DNA of 64,000 bases, taken from contig JAHEAA010000004.1 in assembly GCA_019721035.1 (NCBI GenBank), forward strand, positions 62,001-126,000, in the 5' to 3' direction. How positions within the stretch are numbered: the stretch's first letter is position 1; the number at the start of each line of letters is the position of its first letter. The notes under the pieces were generated by a model. It was not told where the DNA came from and made no database searches. It worked only from the letters and a program-made list of their open reading frames with translations. A program made the position numbers and the translations under genes. The DNA comes from Candidatus Sysuiplasma acidicola (GTDB taxonomy: Archaea > Thermoplasmatota > Thermoplasmata > Sysuiplasmatales > Sysuiplasmataceae). Shown here one piece after another: positions 8,754 to 16,723 of the stretch.

Positions 8754-8873
8754 TCAACGGTACAGTATCCTGTAATCCATATCCCGTATTGTTTTATCCG
8801 CTATTTCCTGTATGTCAACGTTGAGCACGGACTTCAGCAGATATCTGACTCTTGCCTTTTCGTCAACTGTCAG
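8754..8873 (-). CDS. 39-codon ORF lacking a normal start (unlisted or broken small gene)
   Basis: The minus strand is open from a TAA at about 8886 to TGA 8754. From CTG 8873 the product is LTVDEKARVRYLLKSVLNVD followed by IQEIADKTIRDMDYRILYR, with amphipathic helix character and codon choice like neighbouring genes. No ATG, GTG or TTG is in frame. A TATA-like TTTTTTATA at 8904-8912 points to a start near 8885, where ATG CAG TGA is found; removing one base there (8882) would give M-S-D-K-L-T-V in frame. It is either a CTG-started peptide, a frameshifted gene, or a sequence error. I do not recognise a family. Confidence 0.35.
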   Translation of the reverse strand: MTVDEKARVRYLLKSVLNVDIQEIADKTIRDMDYRILYR

Positions 8874-8967
8874 TTTATCACTGCATTAACGTCTGTTACA
8901 CAGTATAAAAAACACGCTGCCTGATTATCCTGCAATGCAAGCCGACGGCCATGGCGCAGGACAACGC

Positions 8968-9294
8968 CTATCTTCTGACTGGTCTTCCCCTGTTCCTCTG
9001 GTCCCTGTCCCTGAAATCGCCATGATCTGCTTCGATTCTCTCCCTCTCGGTGTTGAGTGTGCCAAGCCAGTACATTCTGGCATTTTCCTTGTTCATCAGC
9101 GCACCCTTCTGCACAAGTGCCATCTTCATCTTCTGTCTGAATTGAAGCGCCTTTGCTTCGTTCTTGCCGGATGGAGTGTCACCCTCCCAGAGCTTTTCAA
9201 ACTGTGCTTCCTTCTCGGTCGGCAAATGCTGCACCTTCGACTCGATGACGCGCTCAACCTCTTTAAAGTTTGCATTTCTCCGGGCCGAATCCAA
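8968..9294 (-). CDS. Highly charged hypothetical protein
   Basis: 108 residues from TTG 9294. The protein is rich in Lys, Glu and Arg, without membrane segments or cysteines; helices are expected throughout. Arginine is mostly AGG/AGA and codon third positions fit the real genes nearby, which is why I believe it is coding. No family recognised. The start region overlaps the promoter of the divergent peroxiredoxin gene, so joint control is possible. Confidence 0.55.
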   Translation of the reverse strand: MDSARRNANFKEVERVIESKVQHLPTEKEAQFEKLWEGDTPSGKNEAKALQFRQKMKMALVQKGALMNKENARMYWLGTLNTERERIEADHGDFRDRDQRNRGRPVRR

Positions 9295-9304
9295 AAACTT
9301 ATTT
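9293..9304 (+). promoter_or_regulatory. TATA-like box of the peroxiredoxin gene
   Basis: AAAAACTTATTT is centred about 28 bases before ATG 9327, consistent with leaderless transcription. It lies between two divergent genes. Confidence 0.45.
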
Positions 9305-9326
9305 CCTTTCTTTCCTACTCCGTATC

Positions 9327-9800
9327 ATGACAGAATTGAAAGTGGGAGAAAAAGTCCCTGATTTCACGCTACCCAGCGGAATAGGTAAGAAAGTGTCCCT
9401 GAACGAGCTCGTTCAGCGAGGTACGACCGTCATCGCCTTCTATCCCGGCGATTTCAGTTCCGTATGCACGAACGAGTGGTGCAGCTTCCGCGACGGCCTG
9501 AAGGAGTTCGAGTCGCTGAAGGCAAAAGTCGTCGGAATAAGCGGAGACAGTCATTTTGTCCACGAGGCCTTCAAGAAGGCGAATTCGCTGAACTTCGATC
9601 TGCTCAGCGACTACGATCATGAAGTGTCGAAGAGATACGGCGTATACTATGAAGAGTTCCTCGGTCTCAGGGGAGTATCAAAGCGATCGGTTTTCATAGT
9701 CGACAGCAAAGGTATTCTCAGATTCAAGTGGGTAACCGAGGATGCCTCGAAGCTGCCCGATTTGGCACAGATAAAGACGGAACTGGCACGTGTGAACTGA
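9327..9800 (+). CDS. Peroxiredoxin (AhpC/TSA, Bcp-like)
   Basis: 157 residues, thioredoxin fold, reduces hydrogen peroxide or organic peroxides in the cytoplasm. Peroxidatic Cys47 lies in YPGDFSSVCTNEWC; Cys52 five residues on is the likely resolving cysteine, a spacing known from Bcp/PrxQ-type enzymes. The start at ATG 9327 (MTELKVGEKVPDF) is the family start and has a TATA box at leaderless distance; an upstream in-frame start at 9270 would add 19 unrelated residues. Confidence 0.92.
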   Translation: MTELKVGEKVPDFTLPSGIGKKVSLNELVQRGTTVIAFYPGDFSSVCTNEWCSFRDGLKEFESLKAKVVGISGDSHFVHEAFKKANSLNFDLLSDYDHEVSKRYGVYYEEFLGLRGVSKRSVFIVDSKGILRFKWVTEDASKLPDLAQIKTELARVN

Positions 9801-9844
9801 GGCAGCATCGCATTAGCGCCCTCCTTCAGGTCCGGAGGTCTTCC

Positions 9845-10474
9845 TTAACCTCTGAAACCCATCGCAATCACATATGTTTCAGAGCTCTGTTTCCTGCTGG
9901 CAACAGGCTTGGACAGGCGCACCTCTTTGAATGATGCCGTCACGGCCGCTACGACTTCCTTCTCTGACCTGCCTTCAAACAGCTTGGCTACAAAATTACC
10001 GTTCCGTGCCAGCACGAGTCTGGCGACGCCGAGCGCAGCCATGACGAGCGCCACGGAACGTTCATGGTCCAGATCGTAATTTCCGCTGATGTTAGGCGCC
10101 ATATCTGAGAGCACAACGTCCACTCTTCCACCGGCCGCTCCGAGTATTTTTTCTGCGGCGGAGGGAGCGGTCACGTCGGCACGAAGTGCTGTTACACCAT
10201 CCAGCTCCTTCAACGGCGCTATGTCAACACCTACTACTGTGCCGTTCTCGCCGGCTATCTCCTTCTCCACCTGAAGCCAACCGCCTGGCGCCGCGCCCAG
10301 ATCAACGCATTTCATGCCTTCGAACATGAAACTGAACTTGTCCTGAAGCTGCATCAGTTTGAATGCCGCCCTGCTCCTGTAATGCTCTCTTTTTGCCTTG
10401 AGATAATAGTAATCACGCTTCCTCTCCTTCATCCATCTTCTGCCCAGGCAATCACTCTCCCTCAGCTCTTTCAC
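9845..10474 (-). CDS. rlmE: FtsJ/RrmJ-type rRNA 2'-O-methyltransferase
   Basis: SAM-dependent ribose methylation, in this family of 23S rRNA in the peptidyl-transferase A loop. 209 residues. The SAM-binding loop is VDLGAAPGGW (about 57-66). The K-D-K-E catalytic tetrad is complete: Lys39, Asp124 in LSDMAPN, Lys164 in VAKLFEG, Glu199 in SSETYV. GTG 10474 has a TATA-like TTTTATGG about 23 bases upstream; Met15 is an alternative start. The archaeal protein lacks the TRAM extension found in some haloarchaeal homologs. Confidence 0.92.
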   Translation of the reverse strand: MKELRESDCLGRRWMKERKRDYYYLKAKREHYRSRAAFKLMQLQDKFSFMFEGMKCVDLGAAPGGWLQVEKEIAGENGTVVGVDIAPLKELDGVTALRADVTAPSAAEKILGAAGGRVDVVLSDMAPNISGNYDLDHERSVALVMAALGVARLVLARNGNFVAKLFEGRSEKEVVAAVTASFKEVRLSKPVASRKQSSETYVIAMGFRG

Positions 10475-10548
10475 AAAGAGTGGATAACCAATCCATAAAA
10501 CTATCTGGCAATCAGTCCTGTTTCATGAAGCAGCCGAACGCTGCGAAG

Positions 10549-10558
10549 ATTTTATTCA
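10549..10558 (+). promoter_or_regulatory. TATA-like box of purM
   Basis: GATTTTATTC is centred about 27 bases before ATG 10580, supporting that start rather than GTG 10562. Confidence 0.45.
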
Positions 10559-10579
10559 CCCGTGCTGCATGATGCACTC

Positions 10580-11608
10580 ATGAGCATATCCCGCGGCGCG
10601 TACGCCATGTCCGGTGTCGATATAGATCTCAAGAGCAGTTTCATATCATCCCTGGTGCACGAACTGAAATACCGTAGAAGGGTGAACGGTCCGGCCATCG
10701 AGACCGGTCACTTCACCGCTGCCGTAACATTCGGAAAGCACCTGCTGACGCTGTCGACCGACGGTGTCGGATCGAAACTGCTGATAGCGCGGAAGATGAA
10801 CAGGTGGGACACCGTCGGAATCGATTGTGTGGCCATGAATGTGAACGACACGATATGCATAGGCGCGGAACCGATTGCTCTAGTGGATTACGTTGCAACA
10901 CCGACCATTGAATCAGACATAGCCGCGGATCTCGGACGCGGTCTTAACCGTGGAGCGAAAGCTGCAAACGTCACAGTTGTCGGCGGAGAAGTCGCGGTCC
11001 TCAGCAGCATGCTGAATGAACTCGATCTCTCTGCCAGCTGTCTTGGTGTTGTCGAACGCAGTAAAATAATAACGGGCAGGGGCATCAGAGCAGGCGATGA
11101 AATAATCGGTCTTGCGAGCAGCGGTCTGCATTCCAACGGCTTTACGCTGGTGAGGATGATTCTCAGTGAGAAGAACATATCACTTGATGAAAAATTCGGG
11201 GCTGGCAAATCCCTCGGCAATGTGCTACTCACTCCGACGACGATATATGTGCGGCCGGTGCTCAAATGCGTTTTGCGCGGAGGCATCACCGGTATGGCCA
11301 ACATCACCGGCGGCGGCATGAGGAATATACTCCGCCTCAGCGAAAAGGTTCATTTCATTATAACCGATTTGCCAAAGCCGCAGCGTATCTTCTCATTCCT
11401 TTCGGAAAACGGCGGCATACCTGATAGCGAGATGTTTCAGACGTTCAATATGGGCATCGGGTTCGTCATTGTTGTCGGGAAAGGGCAGGGTGACGAGACA
11501 GTCAGATGCCTGAAAAGAAATCGGTTGGGCGCACGCATTATTGGTCATGTTGAGAAAGGCCGGGGTGTGACGCTCGAGGAGTACGGTGTCCATTACGATC
11601 ATTACTGA
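10580..11608 (+). CDS. purM: Phosphoribosylformylglycinamidine cyclo-ligase (AIR synthetase)
   Basis: Fifth step of purine synthesis: ATP-dependent closure of FGAM to AIR. 342 residues, the usual size. The N-terminal strand and loop motif HLLTLSTDGVGSKLLIA and the ATP-grasping segment GLASSGLHSNGFTLVR are typical of the PurM superfamily, with NITGGGMRN in the C-terminal domain. The start follows a TATA box at leaderless distance. The next gene, an amidohydrolase, begins inside the 3' end of purM (23-bp overlap). No other purine gene is adjacent. Confidence 0.93.
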   Translation: MSISRGAYAMSGVDIDLKSSFISSLVHELKYRRRVNGPAIETGHFTAAVTFGKHLLTLSTDGVGSKLLIARKMNRWDTVGIDCVAMNVNDTICIGAEPIALVDYVATPTIESDIAADLGRGLNRGAKAANVTVVGGEVAVLSSMLNELDLSASCLGVVERSKIITGRGIRAGDEIIGLASSGLHSNGFTLVRMILSEKNISLDEKFGAGKSLGNVLLTPTTIYVRPVLKCVLRGGITGMANITGGGMRNILRLSEKVHFIITDLPKPQRIFSFLSENGGIPDSEMFQTFNMGIGFVIVVGKGQGDETVRCLKRNRLGARIIGHVEKGRGVTLEEYGVHYDHY

Positions 11609-13217
11609 CGGTCCGGTCAATGCCATGATGCCCGGATCAATCACGGAATCGGCCACTTCACCGGACAGTGGTGACCTGCTGATTTACAACGCGAATCTCT
11701 TCACAGGCATGAGATATGCAGAAGCTGTGCTGATTCGAAATGGCGTTGTCGAATGTGTCGGCGACAACGAAATGGTTCTTCTTGCAGCTGGTAACGATGA
11801 CCGTCTGGTGCGCATGAATGCAGGCGGCAGCCTTGTTCTTCCGGGCCTGGTTGATGCTCACATGCATCTTCTCGAGACCGGCACTGAAATGATAATGGGA
11901 CAGCTGCGCAATTACGGCTCCATACAGCATATGGTAGGTGAGATGCGGAAGCGATGCGCCGAACTTCCGTTCCTCATATCCGGCGGGTGGGATGAGGAGA
12001 ATTTCGCCGAGCGCAGATTACCTGACAGACATGATCTGGACGCGATCTCAAGAAACAAGCCTGTCATGCTGTTCAGATTCTGTCACCATGTCGTCTCTGT
12101 GAATTCGTTTGTAATAGAGAAGTGCGGACTGGAACATGCCGCAGATGTTCCGGGAGGCATAATCCGGCGCGACGCATCGGGTGTTCCCACAGGGGTGCTC
12201 CTTGACAGGGCAATGGAAGCTGTCCTGGATCTGAGAAGAGAACTCATCTCTTCGATTGCAGAAGATGCGGTCAGGAAGGCAACAGAATACGCGCTCTCCA
12301 GAGGGTTGACCACGCTGATGCCGCTCGATTCGGACCGCCTGGAGTTTAAAACATGCAGAGATATGGCTGCCAGAAATGAACTTGGGTGCAGACTCCGGCT
12401 GTTTCTGTCGGCACAGGATTTCGAGTCCTTCCTTGAAAGCCGGGATGCGGACATGCATGACGATATGATACGCGTGTGCGGTGTGAAACTCTTTGCTGAC
12501 GGCAGCTTCGGCGGAAGAACAGCACTGCTTTCGACGCCTTATGAGGACGATCAGACCACCGGTCTCCGCCTCACCGATGAAGTTGACATGATCAGGTATA
12601 TGGTGATGGCCAGGGAAAGGGGAATGATGGTTGCTGCGCACGCAATCGGAGACAGAGCAATAGAGGAGGTGCTGACTGCAGCAGAGAAAGCCGGAATGAA
12701 GGGAAGAGATCTGCGCCTTGAACACGCCGCTTTCACTCCACCCAGTGTGATTGGGAAGATTGACGCGTTTCGTCCGGTCATGGTTGTGCAGCCTCACTTC
12801 CTTGTCGGAGACTGGTGGCTTCCTGACAGGCTGGGGAAGAGATGCATTGACTGTTATCTCTTCCGGACGTTCAGAGACATGGGACTCATGCCTGTCGGAT
12901 CAAGCGATTCGCCCGTAGAACCGCTTGATCCATGGAGCGGCATTCTCTCCGCGGTCGACAGGGGAAGGCATGCGGGAGTGCGCATAGCCGATATGACTGC
13001 CGGTGAAGCTCTCGACGCGGAGGCTGCTGTGCTGATGTATACCGCTTGGGCAGGCGCCGCTTCCGGCGAAACTGGCAGGCTGGGGATGCTGGAGCCGGGA
13101 AGTTTTGGAGACGCCGTCATGATGTCAGAAAAATCAATCGCGGATGCAATACGCAAACCGTCTGTCATGATGACTGCAGTTGCCGGTCGCATCCGTTTCG
13201 CATCCGGCGGGAAGTGA
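11586..13217 (+). CDS. YtcJ-like metal-dependent amidohydrolase
   Basis: 543 residues of the amidohydrolase-3 group. It hydrolyses an amide, imide or similar bond; the substrate is unknown. Metal ligands visible: the His-x-His pair in GLVDAHMHLLETG, a later AAHAIGDRAIEEV histidine, RLEHAAF, and the distal Asp in GSSDSPVEPLDPW. The N-terminal GDLLIYNANLFTG strand set and the C-terminal return form the composite beta sandwich of the family. GTG 11586 is preceded by GAGGAG at good spacing, although it overlaps purM by 23 bp. Confidence 0.88.
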   Translation: MSITIITDGPVNAMMPGSITESATSPDSGDLLIYNANLFTGMRYAEAVLIRNGVVECVGDNEMVLLAAGNDDRLVRMNAGGSLVLPGLVDAHMHLLETGTEMIMGQLRNYGSIQHMVGEMRKRCAELPFLISGGWDEENFAERRLPDRHDLDAISRNKPVMLFRFCHHVVSVNSFVIEKCGLEHAADVPGGIIRRDASGVPTGVLLDRAMEAVLDLRRELISSIAEDAVRKATEYALSRGLTTLMPLDSDRLEFKTCRDMAARNELGCRLRLFLSAQDFESFLESRDADMHDDMIRVCGVKLFADGSFGGRTALLSTPYEDDQTTGLRLTDEVDMIRYMVMARERGMMVAAHAIGDRAIEEVLTAAEKAGMKGRDLRLEHAAFTPPSVIGKIDAFRPVMVVQPHFLVGDWWLPDRLGKRCIDCYLFRTFRDMGLMPVGSSDSPVEPLDPWSGILSAVDRGRHAGVRIADMTAGEALDAEAAVLMYTAWAGAASGETGRLGMLEPGSFGDAVMMSEKSIADAIRKPSVMMTAVAGRIRFASGGK

Positions 13218-13358
13218 AGAGCGCGGCGAATTGCGCGAATCGTGTTCACTCACAGGTCCCATGAGCAGGCTCCGTCTTCCTTGGCGGAACATTGTCGCGA
13301 ACACCGGTTTATGTCTCCGCGGAGGAATAATAGAAAAAGGAGTATGTGTTACGGCCGG

Positions 13359-14186
13359 ATGATGCAATCTGTCAGTTATTCAGGACCAGACGGCATTCTC
13401 TATCTCTCCGATGCAGAACATGTTCTCGGGCAGATGGAACCTGCGAGCATAGATATGATATACGTCGATCCTCCTTTTTTCAGCAACAGGATCATCAGGC
13501 ATCCTCCCCACACGCATCCGGGTGAAGCTTCATTCAATGACCAGTGGGACAGCATGGCCGCCTATGTCTCATGGCTCTCCAGTTTACTTCGCCTGAGCCG
13601 CCGGGCACTCTCAGACACCGGTTCGATATTCGTGCATCTCGACTGGCATGCCTGCCACTACATAAAAGTGGAAATGGACAGGATATTCGGTTATGAAAAT
13701 TTCATAAACGAAATAATCTGGTTCTACAAGACCGGCGGAGCGGGCAGGAGGAACTTCAGCCGGAAACACGACAACATATTGTTCTACTCAAAGGGCACTA
13801 AATATCGCTTCACGCAGGGCACAGAGAGATCGTACCTCAAGTACAAGTACGGTTTCTCGAACATAGACATACAACACGATGAAAACGGATACTATACGGA
13901 AGTTTTACAGAGGGACGTGTGGGATATCCCAGCACTCCGTGGAAATCAGCCTGAGAATACTCATTATCCTACACAGAAACCCGAATCTGTCGTGGAAAGA
14001 ATGTTAAAAGCTACGACCTGCGAAGACAGCACTGTGGCGGATTTTTTCTGTGGGAGCGGGACGCTGCCGGCTGTAGCGGCAAGAACCGGCCGGAGATGGA
14101 TAGCTTGCGACTCGTCTCCGCAGGCATTCGATGTGTCAAGAAAGAGGCTCTCCGCTGTATACGGCAGTCACTGGATGAAGTTATGA
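13359..14186 (+). CDS. DNA methyltransferase, beta class (orphan; adenine-N6 or cytosine-N4)
   Basis: Motif IV (IYVDPPFF) stands near the N-terminus and the SAM motif I (DFFCGSGT) near the C-terminus, the order of beta-class amino-methyltransferases; DPPF suggests adenine as target. Between them are the QRDVWDIPAL and HYPTQKPE segments that are standard for this group. No restriction endonuclease or specificity gene is next to it, so it appears solitary. The frame stays open back to GTG 13242, but a TATA-like AATAATAGA at about 13326 favours ATG 13359 or 13362; ATG 13344 is another option. Confidence 0.88.
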   Translation: MMQSVSYSGPDGILYLSDAEHVLGQMEPASIDMIYVDPPFFSNRIIRHPPHTHPGEASFNDQWDSMAAYVSWLSSLLRLSRRALSDTGSIFVHLDWHACHYIKVEMDRIFGYENFINEIIWFYKTGGAGRRNFSRKHDNILFYSKGTKYRFTQGTERSYLKYKYGFSNIDIQHDENGYYTEVLQRDVWDIPALRGNQPENTHYPTQKPESVVERMLKATTCEDSTVADFFCGSGTLPAVAARTGRRWIACDSSPQAFDVSRKRLSAVYGSHWMKL

Positions 14187-14370
14187 CATCCTCAAGCGAG
14201 TCCCGGACTCTCTTCAATTCCGCTCGACGTTTACTGATTTTACTGGAACGGTCACGGAACACCGGTACGGTTTTCCACTTGGGATCTTGCGCTCCTTCCA
14301 CCTGCACGAATCCCGACATGTCAGGCCCTTCTGGTTCCTCCGCAGGTGAGCGTGACCACGTTGCTGCTCG

Positions 14371-14380
14371 TTTTTATAAA
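14371..14380. promoter_or_regulatory. Near-palindromic TATA element upstream of the thioesterase gene
   Basis: TTTTTATAAA is centred 25-26 bases before ATG 14401. Because TTTATAAA reads almost the same on both strands it could also serve minus-strand transcription toward the methylase. Confidence 0.5.
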
Positions 14381-14400
14381 GCCGAAGCTGATCGGTGTTA

Positions 14401-14910
14401 ATGCTGATACAGATGCAAACCAGTAGCAAGAAGATTTCGGACAGCGCATCAAGCATCTCGCGTGTGATGATGCCGACGGATGCGAACATAGCCGGAAACG
14501 TGTTCGGCGGAACAATACTGAAAATGATAGATGAAGTGTCGGGACTCGTTGCTCTCCGTCATTGCAATTCTAATGTTGTGACAGCCTCAATCGAGCACAT
14601 GGATTTCCTCTATCCAGTGCACATAGGCGATTTGCTTACCCTGGATGCAAAACTGACTTACGTCGGAAAAAGTTCGATGGAGGTGATGGTCAACGTGACG
14701 GCCGAGAATCTGCTTACCGGAGACTCGCATCACGCCGGCGACTCTCTAGTAACACTGGTAGCACTGGATCGTGACGGTCATCCAAGGCCCGTCCCGAGAC
14801 TTGTTCTCGTCAGCGATCAGGAACGTAAGACATTTGCCGAGGGTGAGGAGAGGCGCAAAAGGCGGACAGAACGCGCAATAAAGAGGGAGAGCGGGCAGAA
14901 AACCTCCTAG
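14401..14910 (+). CDS. Acyl-CoA thioesterase (hotdog fold, BACH/YciA-like)
   Basis: Hydrolyses acyl-CoA to acid and CoA. 169 residues with one hotdog domain: NIAGNVFGGTILKMIDEVSG carries the conserved Asn, Gly-Gly and catalytic Asp region, followed by the EHMDFLYPVHIGDLL strand. The C-terminal 30 residues are basic and helical. ATG 14401 sits at leaderless distance from a strong TATA box; upstream GTG 14395 would add two residues. Chain-length preference cannot be read from sequence. Confidence 0.9.
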   Translation: MLIQMQTSSKKISDSASSISRVMMPTDANIAGNVFGGTILKMIDEVSGLVALRHCNSNVVTASIEHMDFLYPVHIGDLLTLDAKLTYVGKSSMEVMVNVTAENLLTGDSHHAGDSLVTLVALDRDGHPRPVPRLVLVSDQERKTFAEGEERRKRRTERAIKRESGQKTS

Positions 14911-14944
14911 AGGTTGTTTGAACTAAGATTCAGGCGCTGACAAG

Positions 14945-16288
14945 ATGTCTGAAGATAAGGAATTCCCGCTTGATGAAAAGGACTACAGATCGCTTCTGAA
15001 TGCAGGTGGAAGAAAAGCGCTCATTGCTGCCCGACATGCATTTGCGAGGTTTGGTTTCAGGTCAAATTTCATGATGGTAGCAGACAGTCTTCTCTCTTTA
15101 GAGTACCCGCAGGGGGACAGTTTTTCGCCTGTAAGGACACTCCATCATTCAAAGCACATCAACTCCCATCTGGCCGGCATCAATACTCAGCTGCCTGTCC
15201 TTCACGCTGTGATGATGTCATCCGGACGCAGTGTATCGACCACCGCAGGACGTGCGGGCTCCTCCCTAACTTCCACACAGCTTGTCTTTGAGATGCTCAA
15301 GGCAATCGATGACGGTGGAAGGAACAGGGCCTGCAGCATCGCAATGGAGCTCGCATCGCGCGGCAAATATGAGTTGCTCGTGGACACTCTCAGAGAAGAG
15401 ACAGTCAGACGATATTCCTATTCATTTACGCCTTCTATTCTGTTGAATGCCATAAGGTGCATTGTTTCTGGAAACGGTTTCACTGAAGGTGCGGCCCGCG
15501 TCGCCGCTTCCGCAGTGACAGGCGCGGGTATCTCACCGGATGCTGTGAATGCCACAAAGGCGCTGAAGTACGCCGGTGTTTCCACCGATAGAGCCGCAGA
15601 GAACGATCATTTTCCTGACGGCGACATCGACCAGAGAGTCGCGGCATCCATCAGGAGCGGCATTCCGGAGATGGCGCTTCGCGTCATTGCGGATGAACTG
15701 AACAAAGGCGTCAGTCCGCGCTGTATTCTAAACACGATCTGTCTCGAAGCGTTGCTCAACTCTGCCGGGTCGGAGAAAAAATCCACTTACGAGTTCATCG
15801 TTCAAAACTCTTCATCCATCATTGAGTCCATCGTTTTCTCAGGCGTGGTAAAGTCTGCGGATATAATCGAAATGATGACCATCGCGTCTCACCTGTCTCA
15901 GATTTACACCGCCCGCGATACCGCCTCTCCTGTCACCGAAAACAGCCGCCAGTGGAGTGTTGATGAAGCTGTGTCTATGTTTGAGAACGGAGATCCTTCC
16001 GCGCTCATCGGCATTCTTTACAGCAAGGGCGGGGATTCAGAGTTCACACGTATTTCCACATATGTTGCGGAGCTTGTTGTTACGTGCGATCAGACCGGAC
16101 TGTACTCCGAGTCCCTGTGTCATTGTTCATCCTCAATGCTATGCGGATCGCTGCTGGATTCAAGCGCAAGTCGTGCCGCCTCTCTTCGTGAATGCGTGTC
16201 ATATCTCTCTGCTTTGAGGAAACGCGGAGCCGAATGCAACAACACCGTCAGTTCCACCGTGCATGACGAGGTTGAGTCATCAACGTGA
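14945..16288 (+). CDS. Hypothetical protein, 447 residues, no recognised family
   Basis: Soluble and mostly helical, without signal peptide, membrane segments or a nucleotide-binding loop. The region at about 45-80 is the most ordered-looking and has a cluster of histidines (LHHSKHINSHLAGI, then VLHAVMM), which could bind a metal; that is speculative. The rest is rich in Ser and Ala with helical repeats. It follows the thioesterase by 34 bp on the same strand. Codon use resembles the neighbours, so it is probably a genuine lineage-specific gene. Confidence 0.75.
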   Translation: MSEDKEFPLDEKDYRSLLNAGGRKALIAARHAFARFGFRSNFMMVADSLLSLEYPQGDSFSPVRTLHHSKHINSHLAGINTQLPVLHAVMMSSGRSVSTTAGRAGSSLTSTQLVFEMLKAIDDGGRNRACSIAMELASRGKYELLVDTLREETVRRYSYSFTPSILLNAIRCIVSGNGFTEGAARVAASAVTGAGISPDAVNATKALKYAGVSTDRAAENDHFPDGDIDQRVAASIRSGIPEMALRVIADELNKGVSPRCILNTICLEALLNSAGSEKKSTYEFIVQNSSSIIESIVFSGVVKSADIIEMMTIASHLSQIYTARDTASPVTENSRQWSVDEAVSMFENGDPSALIGILYSKGGDSEFTRISTYVAELVVTCDQTGLYSESLCHCSSSMLCGSLLDSSASRAASLRECVSYLSALRKRGAECNNTVSSTVHDEVESST

Positions 16289-16476
16289 ATTTTACACGGC
16301 ACATCATGCTGCGTGTTGCATCAACATATGATTCGGGTGCGCTGTAAAAGTCAATTCCACGAGTCGGATGGTTCGATCGAGCGATCAGGATCGTAATGAA
16401 GACTCAAAACGTCGTCGCGTTTCATAGCGAAATTTTATTTGCATGAATGTATATGTACCCTCTGGAGTGATGCTTT

Positions 16477-16533
16477 TTGCCCGCTAAGAAAAAGGCAAAG
16501 ACTGCAAAAAAGGCAAAAAAGGGAAAGAAGTAG
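16477..16533 (+). CDS. 18-residue lysine/alanine micropeptide
   Basis: TTG CCC GCT AAG and so on to TAG encodes MPAKKKAKTAKKAKKGKK, with 11 lysines. GGAGTGA, six bases before TTG, is a good ribosome-binding site. A TATA-like ATTTTATTT lies about 42 bases and a TATAT about 25 bases upstream, and a hairpin plus T-run follows the stop. Such an isolated start-SD-stop-terminator unit is unlikely by chance. The composition resembles histone H1 tails, so nucleic-acid or ribosome binding is a guess. Confidence 0.5.
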   Translation: MPAKKKAKTAKKAKKGKK

Positions 16534-16547
16534 AGGCCTGAATGTTT

Positions 16548-16578
16548 GAAGGGCTAAACGCTCTTCCCTTCTTTTTTT
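16548..16578 (+). terminator. Hairpin and T-run terminator
   Basis: GAAGGG and CCCTTC with a 12-base loop are followed directly by seven T. It stands 14 bases after the stop of the lysine-rich micropeptide. Confidence 0.5.
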
Positions 16579-16723
16579 CATTTCCCGATTTGCAAGACAC
16601 AAAATTTTTAATTTTTTTAAAATCCATGGCACACGCACACGATTTTTTGCACCATTTGGACTGTTGAAAATCTGTTTTCCGACTACAATAATGCTATCTA
16701 CGTGCGTATTCAATCTTCGATAC

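Noticed and set aside
14011-14319. Minus-strand 102-codon frame overlapping the DNA methylase 3' end
   Set aside because: Its first half (14187-14319) looks somewhat protein-like, but the rest is antisense to the conserved methylase motif I, and no promoter spacing fits well.
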